DNA of 64,000 bases from Inhella sp046317675 (lineage in GTDB: Bacteria; Pseudomonadota; Gammaproteobacteria; Burkholderiales; Burkholderiaceae_C), in contig JBKCVH010000092.1 in assembly GCA_046317675.1 (NCBI GenBank), forward strand, positions 1 to 64,000, given 5' to 3'. Positions 17,627 to 25,817 of the stretch are shown piece after piece (position 1 is the first letter of the stretch; each line of letters begins with the position of its first letter). The notes under the pieces are model-generated. The model saw only the letters and a program-made list of their open reading frames with translations, did not search any database and was not told the DNA's origin. Position numbers and translations under genes: made by a program.

Positions 17627-19255
17627 TCAGCGAGCCGCTAGCAGGCGCCCGATGGACTGAGAGGGGACCGGCTGCCTCAGTAACTTGGATAGGGTGGGGG
17701 CGATGTCGGTCACGGCCACGGGGGTTTCGATGCGCGCTTTGGCAAACCAGCGCGGGCCCCAGGCCAAGATGGGCACATGCTGGTCGCTGGGCCAGGGGTT
17801 GCCATGCGTGGCGCCCTGCAGGCGGCTGCCCAAAATCCATCCCTCGGCCATGCCAAACAGCACCGGGGGGCTGCGCTCGGGGTGCCAAGCGTGCCGCAGG
17901 GTTTGCAGCAGCGGCTGGTCGGCGCGCGGCGCCTGCGGGCTGCGCAGTTCGTCGGGGCCGTAGGCGGCGCCAATGCCTTCTTGGCCGCGCAAGGCTTTGG
18001 CGGCGGCACGGTAGACCGTGCCGGGGTCGAGCTCTTTCTCGCGCATCAGGGTCTCATCGAACAAAACGCCGCTGGCGCTCAAGGTGCGGGCCAAGCGCGG
18101 CAGCCCAAACTGCTCTTGCAGGCTGGCGTTGAGCAGGCCCAACAACTGCGCCACCGGGAGACGGCCCGCAGGGCGGCCTTGCTGCTTGGCCCACTCCGGG
18201 GTGTCGGTGAAGCCGTGATCGGCGGTGAGCATCACCGCATAGCGGCCCTTGCCCACGCGGGCATCCAAGTCTCTGAAGAAGCCTTGCAACAGCCGGTCCA
18301 CGTGCAGCAGGTGGTCTTGCGCCAAGCGCGACTCCGGCCCAAAGGCATGGCTCACGTAGTCGTGGCTGGAGAGGCTGATGGCCAAGATGTCGGGCGTGCG
18401 GTCTTGCCCCAGTTGCTCGCCCGAGAGGGCGGCGCGGGCGAAGTCCAGGGTGAGTTGGTCGCCAAAGGGCGAGGTCAGCAGGTCGCCATAAAAGCGCGGG
18501 CCTTTGTCTTCTTGGCCCTTGCCCATGGTGGCGGGCAGGCTGCGGCCATAGCCGGCACTGGCCATCCAGGGGGAGTCGTCCGGGGCATAGCCAGCGTACG
18601 CGGCCTCGGGCAGCAGCGGGTTCCAAGTGGCGCCCCACAGGGCGTCGGCAGGGCGGCGCGCGTTGAAGGCGTTCACCCAGGCCGGATGCTGGGCCATGTA
18701 ATAGGTGCTGGAGCTGAAGAAGCCGTTCTCCGTGAGGAACATGTAGGCCGTGCCGCTGTGCCCTGCAGGGAGGATGGCACCCCGGTCTTTGCCGCTGATG
18801 CCGATCACCTTGGCCAAGGGCTCCCGCTTGCGCAGCACGTCGCCCACCGTTTCGGCCAGCAAGTTGGCGGGGCTGGTGCCGGCTTCGGGGGCATTGAGCG
18901 GCACGCCCAAGTAGCGGTGGCGCCGGTCTTCGGCGCAATACAGGCCTTGGCGCGTGCGGGGGTCGGTCCACTCGTTGCTGATGATGCCGTGCAGGGCCGG
19001 CGTGGCGCCCGTCAGCATGCTGGCGTGGCCGACACCGGTCACCGTGTGGGCGTGCAAGTAACTGGCCTGGGCCCAGGTGCTGCCTTGGTCCAGGAAGCGC
19101 CGGAAACCATCGGGGCCGAACTGGCCCTTCCAAGCCTCGACTTGGCGCATGGGCAAGCCGTCGATGGCGATGAAGACGATCAGGCGGGGCCGCTCAGGCG
19201 CTGACTGAGCCCCCAGACTGAGCCCGAGGGCGGCTGCGAGCAGGAGATGCTTCAT
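17627..19255 (-). CDS. exported PafA-like alkaline phosphatase superfamily protein
   Basis: 542 residues. Signal peptide MKHLLLAAALGLSLGAQSA. Alkaline-phosphatase-superfamily landmarks: IVFIAIDGLP (metal Asp), HTVTGVGHASMLTGATPALHG with the Thr nucleophile region, SLSSHDYVSHAFGPES, and TADHGFTDTPE (metal Asp-His). Members are periplasmic zinc-dependent phosphomonoesterases. Its ATG overlaps the stop of the upstream GlcF-like gene by four bases (ATGA). The exact substrate is not fixed by these motifs; phosphodiesterase-type members exist in the same superfamily. Confidence 0.88.
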   Translation of the reverse strand: MKHLLLAAALGLSLGAQSAPERPRLIVFIAIDGLPMRQVEAWKGQFGPDGFRRFLDQGSTWAQASYLHAHTVTGVGHASMLTGATPALHGIISNEWTDPRTRQGLYCAEDRRHRYLGVPLNAPEAGTSPANLLAETVGDVLRKREPLAKVIGISGKDRGAILPAGHSGTAYMFLTENGFFSSSTYYMAQHPAWVNAFNARRPADALWGATWNPLLPEAAYAGYAPDDSPWMASAGYGRSLPATMGKGQEDKGPRFYGDLLTSPFGDQLTLDFARAALSGEQLGQDRTPDILAISLSSHDYVSHAFGPESRLAQDHLLHVDRLLQGFFRDLDARVGKGRYAVMLTADHGFTDTPEWAKQQGRPAGRLPVAQLLGLLNASLQEQFGLPRLARTLSASGVLFDETLMREKELDPGTVYRAAAKALRGQEGIGAAYGPDELRSPQAPRADQPLLQTLRHAWHPERSPPVLFGMAEGWILGSRLQGATHGNPWPSDQHVPILAWGPRWFAKARIETPVAVTDIAPTLSKLLRQPVPSQSIGRLLAAR

Positions 19256-20469
19256 GCGTTCAGGGCTTCGTCCAACACTTCAATCCAGTGGCGCACTGGC
19301 CGCTTTGAGCCTTCGGCCAAGTGGGTGATGCACCCGATGTTGCTGCTGGCCACTACATCGGCCTGCAGGGCATCGAGGTGGCCTTGCTTGCGCTCGCGAA
19401 GTGCACCGGCGATGGCGGGCTGCAGCACCGAGTAAGTGCCCGCCGAGCCGCAGCACAAATGGCTCTCTGCCGGCACCATCACCTCAAAGCCCAGCGCCTT
19501 CAAGCCGGCCTCGACACCCCCTTTGAGCTTCTGACCATGCTGCAAGGTGCACGGCGGGTGGTAGGCCAGGCGCAGGCGGTTCTTGCCGTTGAGCTGCTGG
19601 CGGAGCTTCTCCATGAAGCCGAGTTCGGGGTCGAACAACCATTCGCCCAGGTCTCGCGTGGCGCGGGCCACTTGGTGGGCCATGGGGCTGCCCAACTGGT
19701 TGCCAAAGTCTTTGACCATGACGCCGCAGCCGCTGGCATTGCTCAGCACGGCTTCCACTTGGCCGAGCTGGTTGCCAGCGCGCTCGGTCAAGGCGCGCAT
19801 GTCGCTGTGGCCGCCTTTGACGTCGCCCAGGTGGGCCTTCAAGGCACCGCAGCAGCCTTCGATGTCAATGGCTTGAATGCCGAGCCGGTCCAGCACGCGC
19901 ACCGTGGCCGCGTGGATGTTGGGCGCCATGGCCGGTTGCACACAGCCCTTGAGCAGCAACACCCGGCGCGGGTGGGCGTTTTTGGGCGTCTTACCGGCCC
20001 GCTGGCGCGCTGGCACCTTGGCTTTGAGGCTGGCCGGCTGCAGCGGCCGCGCCAAGCGGCCTACGGTCAAGGCGGGGCCGAACAAGGGGGAGGTCAAGCC
20101 GCTGCCGAGTAAGCCGCGCAGCAGGCGATCGCCCGGGGCGCGCGGCGGAGCTTGTTCGTCGGCCAAGTGGCGGCCAATCTCGGCAATCTGCCCGTACTGC
20201 ACGCCGCTGGGGCAGGTGGTTTCACAGGCGCGGCAAGTCAGGCAGGTGTCGAGGTGCGCCTGCGCGCTGGCGGCGGCGCCCTCTTCGCCTTCGAGCAACT
20301 GCTTGACGAGGTAGATCCGGCCGCGCGGGCTGTCCAGCTCGTTGCCAAGGATTTGGTAGCTCGGGCAAGTGGCAGAGCAAAAGCCGCAGTGCACGCAGGC
20401 CTGAATGAGCTGCGCGGCGCGCTCCGCCTCGGGCTTGCCTTGCAGGGCTTGGGTCAACTCGGTGTGCAT
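19252..20469 (-). CDS. glcF: glycolate oxidase iron-sulfur subunit, GlcF-like
   Basis: 405 residues. Two ferredoxin-type [4Fe-4S] motifs are at the N-terminus, CVHCGFCSATCPSY and CLTCRACETTCPSG, followed by two Cys-rich CCG domains (GCCGALKAHLGD; HLCCGSAGTYSVLQP). GlcF passes electrons from the flavin subunits GlcD/GlcE to quinone during glycolate oxidation to glyoxylate. glcD and glcE would normally precede it, but the upstream neighbour here is divergent, so they must be elsewhere or the protein serves another 2-hydroxyacid dehydrogenase. Start ATG 20469. Confidence 0.88.
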   Translation of the reverse strand: MHTELTQALQGKPEAERAAQLIQACVHCGFCSATCPSYQILGNELDSPRGRIYLVKQLLEGEEGAAASAQAHLDTCLTCRACETTCPSGVQYGQIAEIGRHLADEQAPPRAPGDRLLRGLLGSGLTSPLFGPALTVGRLARPLQPASLKAKVPARQRAGKTPKNAHPRRVLLLKGCVQPAMAPNIHAATVRVLDRLGIQAIDIEGCCGALKAHLGDVKGGHSDMRALTERAGNQLGQVEAVLSNASGCGVMVKDFGNQLGSPMAHQVARATRDLGEWLFDPELGFMEKLRQQLNGKNRLRLAYHPPCTLQHGQKLKGGVEAGLKALGFEVMVPAESHLCCGSAGTYSVLQPAIAGALRERKQGHLDALQADVVASSNIGCITHLAEGSKRPVRHWIEVLDEALNA

Positions 20470-20617
20470 GGGGGCGATGGTAGGGGGCGGCGCTAACGGG
20501 CGGCGACTCGCGCCCGGCTGCTGTTGATTCAACCTGCCCTCTGTCGGTTCGTCGCACGCGCCTTCTTGGCGCCATTTGGGGCGCCTACATTGCGCCGCAT
20601 TCACCCAGGAGCAACCC

Positions 20618-21985
20618 ATGAACCACGCCCCCCTGCGCCTTGCCCTCGCTGTTGCTTTGCTTGCCTTTTCGGGGGCGGCGCTCGCGCAGCGCATTGCCAC
20701 CAATGCCAATCAACCCGTGCTGGCCGGCGACGCCATCGACCTGAGCTTGCTCGATTTGAAGCCCGGCCAAACGGTGAGCCTCAGCGCAACGCGCGTGGTG
20801 AGGATGTTCACTGGGCAAGTCTCCATGTTTGCCGCAGAAGCCAAGTTCACCGCCGACGCCATGGGGCGGGTGAACCTTGCCACTCAGGCGCCCTTACCGA
20901 ACAGCAGCTACGAAGGCGCCGATGTGCGCGGCCTGCTGTGGTCGATGAAGCCGGTGGCCGGCGAAACCCAGGGCAAGACCTTCAATGAAGTCGCCCTCGC
21001 CCTGCGCACTGACGACGGCAAACCCCTGGCGGAAGCCAAGCTGCAGCTCCGAGCGGCCCTGCCTGAAGTCGTCACCCGCAAGGTCGAGTCCTTCCCGGGC
21101 GCGGTGTTTGCCAGCCTGCCAGGTTCAGCCAAGCGCCCGACGCTGATCTTGCTGGGCGGCAGCGAAGGCGGCTCGATGATCGCCCGCGATGCAGCGCCCT
21201 GGGCCAGCAGAGGCTATGCCGTGCTGGCCTTGCCCTACTACTCCCCACCGCAGTGGGGCCCCACCGGCCCCATGCCAGCCGAGCTGCCCAGCCTGCCTGC
21301 CGAATTCATGCAAATTCCCGTGGAACGCCTGGAGCAGGCCCGCGAATGGCTGGCGCAGCAGCCCGAGGCCGACGCCTCGCGCATTGGGGTGATGGGCACC
21401 AGCAAAGGCGCTGAGTTCGTGCTGCTGGCCGGGGTGAAGATGCCCTGGATTCGCGCGGTGGCCGCCATCGTGCCCACCGATGTGGTGTGGGAGGGCTGGG
21501 GGCAAGCGCCAAGGCCTGAAGGGCCGACCGCCAGCTTCGCTTGGAAAGGCGAGCCCTACGCCTTTGTGCCCTACAAGGACTTTGCACAGGAGTTCACTGG
21601 CATGGCCACGGGCCAGCCCGTCAAGATCCGCCGCCCGCACGACAAAGGCCGTGCCGCAGCCTCACCCGAGGTGATTGCCGCCGCGCGTATTCCGGTAGAG
21701 CGCATCAAGGCACCAGTCTTGGTGGCCGGCGGCAGTGACGACCAACTCTGGGACAGCGGTGGCATGGCCGCGAACATTGCCGCCGCACGCGAAAAGGCCG
21801 GACTGCCCACGGTGGCGCTCGTCTTCCCCGAAGCCGGTCATTTCTTGGGCGGTACCGGCACCGGCCCCACCACCCACTACAACGACGGCCCCATGAAGAA
21901 CGGCGGAACGCCAGCCGCCACGGCCCGGGCGCAGGCGAGCACCTACGCAGCCCTGCTGAAATTCTTTGCAGACAGCCTGAAGTAA
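20618..21985 (+). CDS. exported alpha/beta hydrolase, BAAT/acyl-CoA thioester hydrolase-like
   Basis: 455 residues. Signal peptide MNHAPLRLALAVALLAFSGAALAQ; AGGAG precedes ATG 20618. An N-terminal beta-sandwich (acyl-CoA thioesterase N-like) is followed by an alpha/beta hydrolase domain with the nucleophile in VMGTSKGAEFVLL, acid near GGSDDQLWDSGG, and His in FPEAGHFLGG. Bile-acid-CoA:amino acid N-acyltransferase/thioesterase family members act on acyl thioesters; a signal peptide makes an intracellular CoA substrate doubtful. It is divergent from glcF across 148 bp. Confidence 0.85.
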   Translation: MNHAPLRLALAVALLAFSGAALAQRIATNANQPVLAGDAIDLSLLDLKPGQTVSLSATRVVRMFTGQVSMFAAEAKFTADAMGRVNLATQAPLPNSSYEGADVRGLLWSMKPVAGETQGKTFNEVALALRTDDGKPLAEAKLQLRAALPEVVTRKVESFPGAVFASLPGSAKRPTLILLGGSEGGSMIARDAAPWASRGYAVLALPYYSPPQWGPTGPMPAELPSLPAEFMQIPVERLEQAREWLAQQPEADASRIGVMGTSKGAEFVLLAGVKMPWIRAVAAIVPTDVVWEGWGQAPRPEGPTASFAWKGEPYAFVPYKDFAQEFTGMATGQPVKIRRPHDKGRAAASPEVIAAARIPVERIKAPVLVAGGSDDQLWDSGGMAANIAAAREKAGLPTVALVFPEAGHFLGGTGTGPTTHYNDGPMKNGGTPAATARAQASTYAALLKFFADSLK

Positions 21986-22016
21986 TGAAAAGGGCGCCTG
22001 CGGCGACAGAGCCGGC

Positions 22017-22703
22017 ATGCGCCTCCTATTCCTTGCCCTTCTCAGCGCCAATGCCTTGGCCGAGCCCAGTTGCATGGCCACCAGCAGCGCCCAGGCGCCG
22101 ACGCTGGTGGAGCTCTACACCAGCGAAGGCTGCAACAGCTGCCCACCGGCGGACCGCTGGCTGTCCAAGCTGCCGCGCGACGGTTCGGTCATTCCGCTGG
22201 CTTTTCATGTCGACTACTGGGATTACCTGGGTTGGCGCGACCGCTTTGGCAGCGCCCAGTTCAGTGAGCGCCAACGCCAGCAACTGCGCATCAATGGCTC
22301 GCGCTTCCCCTACACGCCCCAGGTGGTGGTGGACGGGCGAGACAAGCGCGATTGGTATGCCGTGCGCGAGCTACCCCGCACGACCGCGCCCTTCCAGCTG
22401 CAGCTTCGGCGTCAAGGCAAAGAGGTCTTGGCCGAGCTGGCATCGGCCAGCACGGTGCCACTGAATGGCTGGTGGTTCGTCAGCCAAAGCGGCCACCGCA
22501 CACCCGTGAAGGCGGGCGAGAACCGTGGGGTCATGCTGGACCACGACCATGTGGTGGTGCAGCAGCAGGCCGTGGGCGCCTTAGCGGCGGGCACAACAGC
22601 CCTGCGCTTTGCACCGCAGCAAGCCGGCGATGTCACTTTGGTGCTGACTGACGTTCGCACCGGCAAGCCCATCCAGGCGCTGCGGCTCAGCTGCCCAGCT
22701 TGA
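22017..22703 (+). CDS. DUF1223 thioredoxin-fold exported protein
   Basis: 228 residues. Signal peptide MRLLFLALLSANALA, then LVELYTSEGCNSCPPADRWL, the DUF1223 signature with a C-x-x-C motif (CNSC) in a thioredoxin-like fold. HVDYWDYLGWRDRF and FPYTPQVVVDGRD follow, also typical of DUF1223. The function of the family is not established; the layout suggests a periplasmic redox or metal-related role. Its 3' end overlaps the 3' end of gshB by 17 bp on the opposite strand. Confidence 0.87.
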   Translation: MRLLFLALLSANALAEPSCMATSSAQAPTLVELYTSEGCNSCPPADRWLSKLPRDGSVIPLAFHVDYWDYLGWRDRFGSAQFSERQRQQLRINGSRFPYTPQVVVDGRDKRDWYAVRELPRTTAPFQLQLRRQGKEVLAELASASTVPLNGWWFVSQSGHRTPVKAGENRGVMLDHDHVVVQQQAVGALAAGTTALRFAPQQAGDVTLVLTDVRTGKPIQALRLSCPA

Positions 22704-23661
22704 CTTCCAGCGCGTCGATGTAGCGCTTGGCCACGTCGTAACCCGCCTGCGCGCTGATTTCCTGGAAGCAGGTCGGGCTGGTGACGTTGATCTCGGTGAG
22801 GAAACCGCCAATCACATCCAAGCCCACCAGCAGCAAGCCGCGCCGGGCGAGTTCTGGCCCTAACGCTTCGGCAATCCGTTTTTCGCCGCTGGTCAGCGGC
22901 ATGGCCACGCCTTTGCCACCCGCCGCCAAATTGCCGCGCACCTCGCCGCCTTGAGGAATGCGCGCCAACGAAAACGGCACGGCCACGCCGTCGATCAGCA
23001 ACACGCGCTTGTCGCCTTCGGAGATGGCGGGAATGAAGCGCTGCGCCATGATGGTTTGCGTGCCATCGTGGGTGAGTTGCTCCAAGATGGCGCCGAGGTT
23101 CAAGGCGTCGCTCTTCACGCGGAAGATGCCCATGCCGCCCATGCCGTCGAGCGGCTTGAAGATCACGTCTTGCTGGGCGGCGTGGAAGGCGCGCAGCACC
23201 GCCATGTCGCGGCTCACCAAGGTGGGAGCGGTGAACTGCGGGAACTCCAAGATGGCGAGCTTCTCCGGGTGCTCGCGCAAGGCCGCAGGGCGGTTGAACA
23301 CCTTGGCGCCTTCGCGCTCGGCCTGCGTGAGCAAGTGCGTGGTGTAGATGTACTCGGCATCAAACGGCGGATCTTTGCGCATCAAAACGGCGCTGAAGTC
23401 GGCCAGCTTGCGCGACTCATCCTCCACGGTATCCACCCAGTGGTGCACCGTTTGCCCGGCTTCGCTCGCCAGCGCAGCGGCACTCAGGTGCAGGCGCGTG
23501 GGCGCCACGCGCACACCCTGGCCGGGTTCGCTGCTGATCTGCCAGGGCTCGCAACTCCACAAGCGGTGCCCGCGCCGCGCCGCCTCCCGCAGCATGGCAA
23601 AACTGCTGTCCTTGTGCGTCTTGAAGTGCTCGATCGGGTCAACAACGAATAGAAAGTCCAT
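22687..23661 (-). CDS. gshB: glutathione synthetase
   Basis: 324 residues, the usual GshB length. ATP-grasp features: LMRKDPPFDAEYIYTTHLL, FKPLDGMGGMGIFRV (phosphate loop region), and GLDVIGGFLTEINVTSPTCF (metal ligands). It ligates glycine to gamma-glutamylcysteine with ATP in the cytoplasm. ATG 23661 gives the standard N-terminus MDFLFVVDPIEHFKTHKDSS. It pairs in pathway with gshA at 34442-35743, which is not linked to it. Divergent from the amidotransferase gene across 55 bp. Confidence 0.95.
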   Translation of the reverse strand: MDFLFVVDPIEHFKTHKDSSFAMLREAARRGHRLWSCEPWQISSEPGQGVRVAPTRLHLSAAALASEAGQTVHHWVDTVEDESRKLADFSAVLMRKDPPFDAEYIYTTHLLTQAEREGAKVFNRPAALREHPEKLAILEFPQFTAPTLVSRDMAVLRAFHAAQQDVIFKPLDGMGGMGIFRVKSDALNLGAILEQLTHDGTQTIMAQRFIPAISEGDKRVLLIDGVAVPFSLARIPQGGEVRGNLAAGGKGVAMPLTSGEKRIAEALGPELARRGLLLVGLDVIGGFLTEINVTSPTCFQEISAQAGYDVAKRYIDALEVKLGS

Positions 23662-23716
23662 GGCAGTCGGGTTCCAACGGGTGTCTCGGAGTTTCACATG
23701 GGGCAAGATGGGGTGC

Positions 23717-24499
23717 ATGTGCCGATTCCTTGCTTACCGGGGCGACCCGATCTATTTGGAAGACTTGGTTTGCCGCCCCCGGCATTCGCTGATGCGCCAA
23801 AGCCTTCGCGCCACGGAAGCCAAGATGGTCACCAATGGCGACGGTTTCGGTGTGGGTTGGTACGGCGACCGCGACACGCCAGGCATTTACCGCGAGGTAA
23901 CGCCCGCCTGGAGTGACGAGAACCTGCTGGCGCTGGCCGCCCATGTGCGCTCGCACCTGTTCTTTGCCCATGTGCGCGCCGCCACCGGCGGCGGCATTGC
24001 GCTGTCCAACTGCCACCCGTTTGCCAGTGGCAGCTTCTTGTTCATGCACAACGGGCAAATTGGCGGCTTCTCCTGCATTCGCCGCGAGATGGAGGCGCAG
24101 CTGCCCGACACGCTCTGGCACCAGCGCAAAGGCGCCACCGACTCGGAGCTGCTGTTCCTGCTCATCGTGCAGCGCATCGTGGAAGGCTTCGGCATGGTCG
24201 AGGCCACGAGCGCCGTGCTGGGCGAAGTTTTGGGGCACATGCGTAGGGCCGGGGTGGATGCCCCGCTGCGCTTTGCCGCCGCCTTGGCCGATGGCGACGA
24301 CGTTTTTGCCTTCCGCTGGGCCAGCGACGACAAGCCACCCACCCTGTACCTGCGCCGCGAAACCTACGGCCAACTGGTGGCCAGCGAGCCCCTGGAGGGC
24401 GACAGCGAGGGCTGGACACCGCTCGCCAATGGGGCGGCGCTGTGCCTGCACGCCGATGGGCGGACCACCGAGCACCAGTTGAACATCCGTGCCGGTTGA
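23717..24499 (+). CDS. class II glutamine amidotransferase, YafJ/EgtC-like
   Basis: 260 residues. It starts MCRFLAYRGDP; Cys2 becomes the N-terminal nucleophile after Met removal, the Ntn-hydrolase arrangement. Further landmarks are NGDGFGVGWYGD, HVRAATGGGIALSNCHPF, FMHNGQIGGF and GATDSELLF, all of the class II GATase fold. The domain hydrolyses glutamine or a gamma-glutamyl bond; the acceptor is unknown and no synthase domain is fused. Proximity to gshB hints at a gamma-glutamyl substrate, which is inference. The 3' end overlaps the next gene by 11 bp. Confidence 0.9.
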   Translation: MCRFLAYRGDPIYLEDLVCRPRHSLMRQSLRATEAKMVTNGDGFGVGWYGDRDTPGIYREVTPAWSDENLLALAAHVRSHLFFAHVRAATGGGIALSNCHPFASGSFLFMHNGQIGGFSCIRREMEAQLPDTLWHQRKGATDSELLFLLIVQRIVEGFGMVEATSAVLGEVLGHMRRAGVDAPLRFAAALADGDDVFAFRWASDDKPPTLYLRRETYGQLVASEPLEGDSEGWTPLANGAALCLHADGRTTEHQLNIRAG

Positions 24500-25238
24500 C
24501 CCCAAGCGCTGGGCGGTGGGCCAGCGACCGGCCAACGCCCGCCTGATTCCCCCCGAAGAACGGCAAACCCCCGCCAAGCCCCAAGAGGCGCTGATGGCGG
24601 CCAAGGTGCAAAGCCGGCACCGGCTCGGGCCGCCGTTGGACCAAGCTCAGCCCCAAGCCGGCGCCACGGGGCAGCGCACCCGCGTACCGCGCCGCACCGT
24701 GGCGGCCTTGCTGGGCGGGGCGGCCTTGCTCGCCAGCACAGGGCTCATGGCCTCAGGCTGGCTGCAGGCCGTGGCCGTAGCGGGCGCTGTGTCCTTGTGG
24801 GCTTGGGGTGCTTGGCCGCTGCGAAGCCGGCCTGCGGCTCCAGGCCTTCCGCGCTGGACCCCCGACCGCGATGCCTTGACGGCCTTGGACGCCCAAATGG
24901 TGGCGCTGGCTCCAGAACTGCCCGAGCCCCTGCTCCAGGCACTGGCGAACACCAAGGCGCAGTTGCGTGAGTTGCTGCGCCTGGCGCAGCTTCAAGCCCC
25001 GGGCGTTGAAGACGGCTTGTGGCTGCAGGCCTGCGTGAGCCGCTACCTGCCCGACAGCCTTCGGGCCTATGAGGCGGTGCCGGTCAAGCTGCGCGACGAG
25101 GCGACGAGCCAATCGCTGCTGGAGCAATTGGGCCTGCTGCAAGAGCGCTTCCAGCGCCTAGAGCAAGCGCTGGCTGCGGGCGCCACCGAGGCGCTGCAAA
25201 GCCAGCACCGCTTTTTGCGCGCCAAGTCGGGGCGCTGA
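24489..25238 (+). CDS. membrane protein of unknown function with helical C-terminal domain
   Basis: 249 residues from GTG 24489 (overlapping the amidotransferase end); ATG 24594, with AAGAGG ahead of it, is the alternative start. Two closely spaced hydrophobic helices (about 71-88 and 91-110) form a hairpin. The C-terminal 120 residues are helical with SRYLPDSLRAYEAVPVKLRDEA, resembling the XpaC-like (5-bromo-4-chloroindolyl phosphate hydrolysis) family pattern. Codon use before the internal ATG is GC3-rich like real coding sequence, favouring the upstream start. Function unknown. Confidence 0.65.
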   Translation: MPVDPKRWAVGQRPANARLIPPEERQTPAKPQEALMAAKVQSRHRLGPPLDQAQPQAGATGQRTRVPRRTVAALLGGAALLASTGLMASGWLQAVAVAGAVSLWAWGAWPLRSRPAAPGLPRWTPDRDALTALDAQMVALAPELPEPLLQALANTKAQLRELLRLAQLQAPGVEDGLWLQACVSRYLPDSLRAYEAVPVKLRDEATSQSLLEQLGLLQERFQRLEQALAAGATEALQSQHRFLRAKSGR

Positions 25239-25241
25239 GGC

Positions 25242-25697
25242 TTACGGCGCCTCAGAGGGCGGCAAGCGCTTGCTGGGGCCGCGGCCGTCGAGCAAGTCCG
25301 CTTCGTGGCCGTCGCGCAGGGTCTTGGCCAGCGTGAAAGTGGTGCTGACCAGGAAGAGCCAAGAAATGACCATGTAGCGCTTGAGCCAAGGGTCCAGCGT
25401 CATGCGAAAGAGGCCCCAGGCGGTCAGGCTCAGCGCGCAGGCCAGGGCCACCCACACCGCGATCACCCAGCCGGCGGTATCCACCTGGCCATCGCGGTTG
25501 TCGCGCACGGTTTTGGCCACGGCAAAGCTGGCAAACACAGAGAACAAGAAGCCGATGCCGAGAAAGGCCCGGTCCAGCTCGCCGCCCGGCAAGCCGAAGG
25601 CGCCATACAGGCAGGCAAAAGCGGAAACGCCGAAGGCGACCCAAACCTGGATGCGCCAGGGGCTGGTGTCGCGTTGCATCACGTACTGGGTGGCCAT
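25242..25697 (-). CDS. YiaA/YiaB-like inner membrane protein
   Basis: 151 residues containing two copies of a two-helix unit: WRIQVWVAFGVSAFACLYGAF...FLGIGFLFSVFASFAVAKTVRDN and WVIAVWVALACALSLTAWGLF...VISWLFLVSTTFTLAKTLRD. The repeated SxFxxAKTxRD end of each unit matches the YiaAB domain. The function of the family is unknown. It is convergent with the preceding membrane protein gene, three bases apart. Confidence 0.8.
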   Translation of the reverse strand: MATQYVMQRDTSPWRIQVWVAFGVSAFACLYGAFGLPGGELDRAFLGIGFLFSVFASFAVAKTVRDNRDGQVDTAGWVIAVWVALACALSLTAWGLFRMTLDPWLKRYMVISWLFLVSTTFTLAKTLRDGHEADLLDGRGPSKRLPPSEAP

Positions 25698-25817
25698 TGA
25701 GCTACTCCTTGGTTGGTCAGGGCCGCGAGTATCGGTAGTACGGAAGACCCGTCACGCGCTGTGTTTAAAGTCGATACCGCTGGGCTCGCGGGTGCCGCTC
25801 CGCAGTACCCAAGCGCC

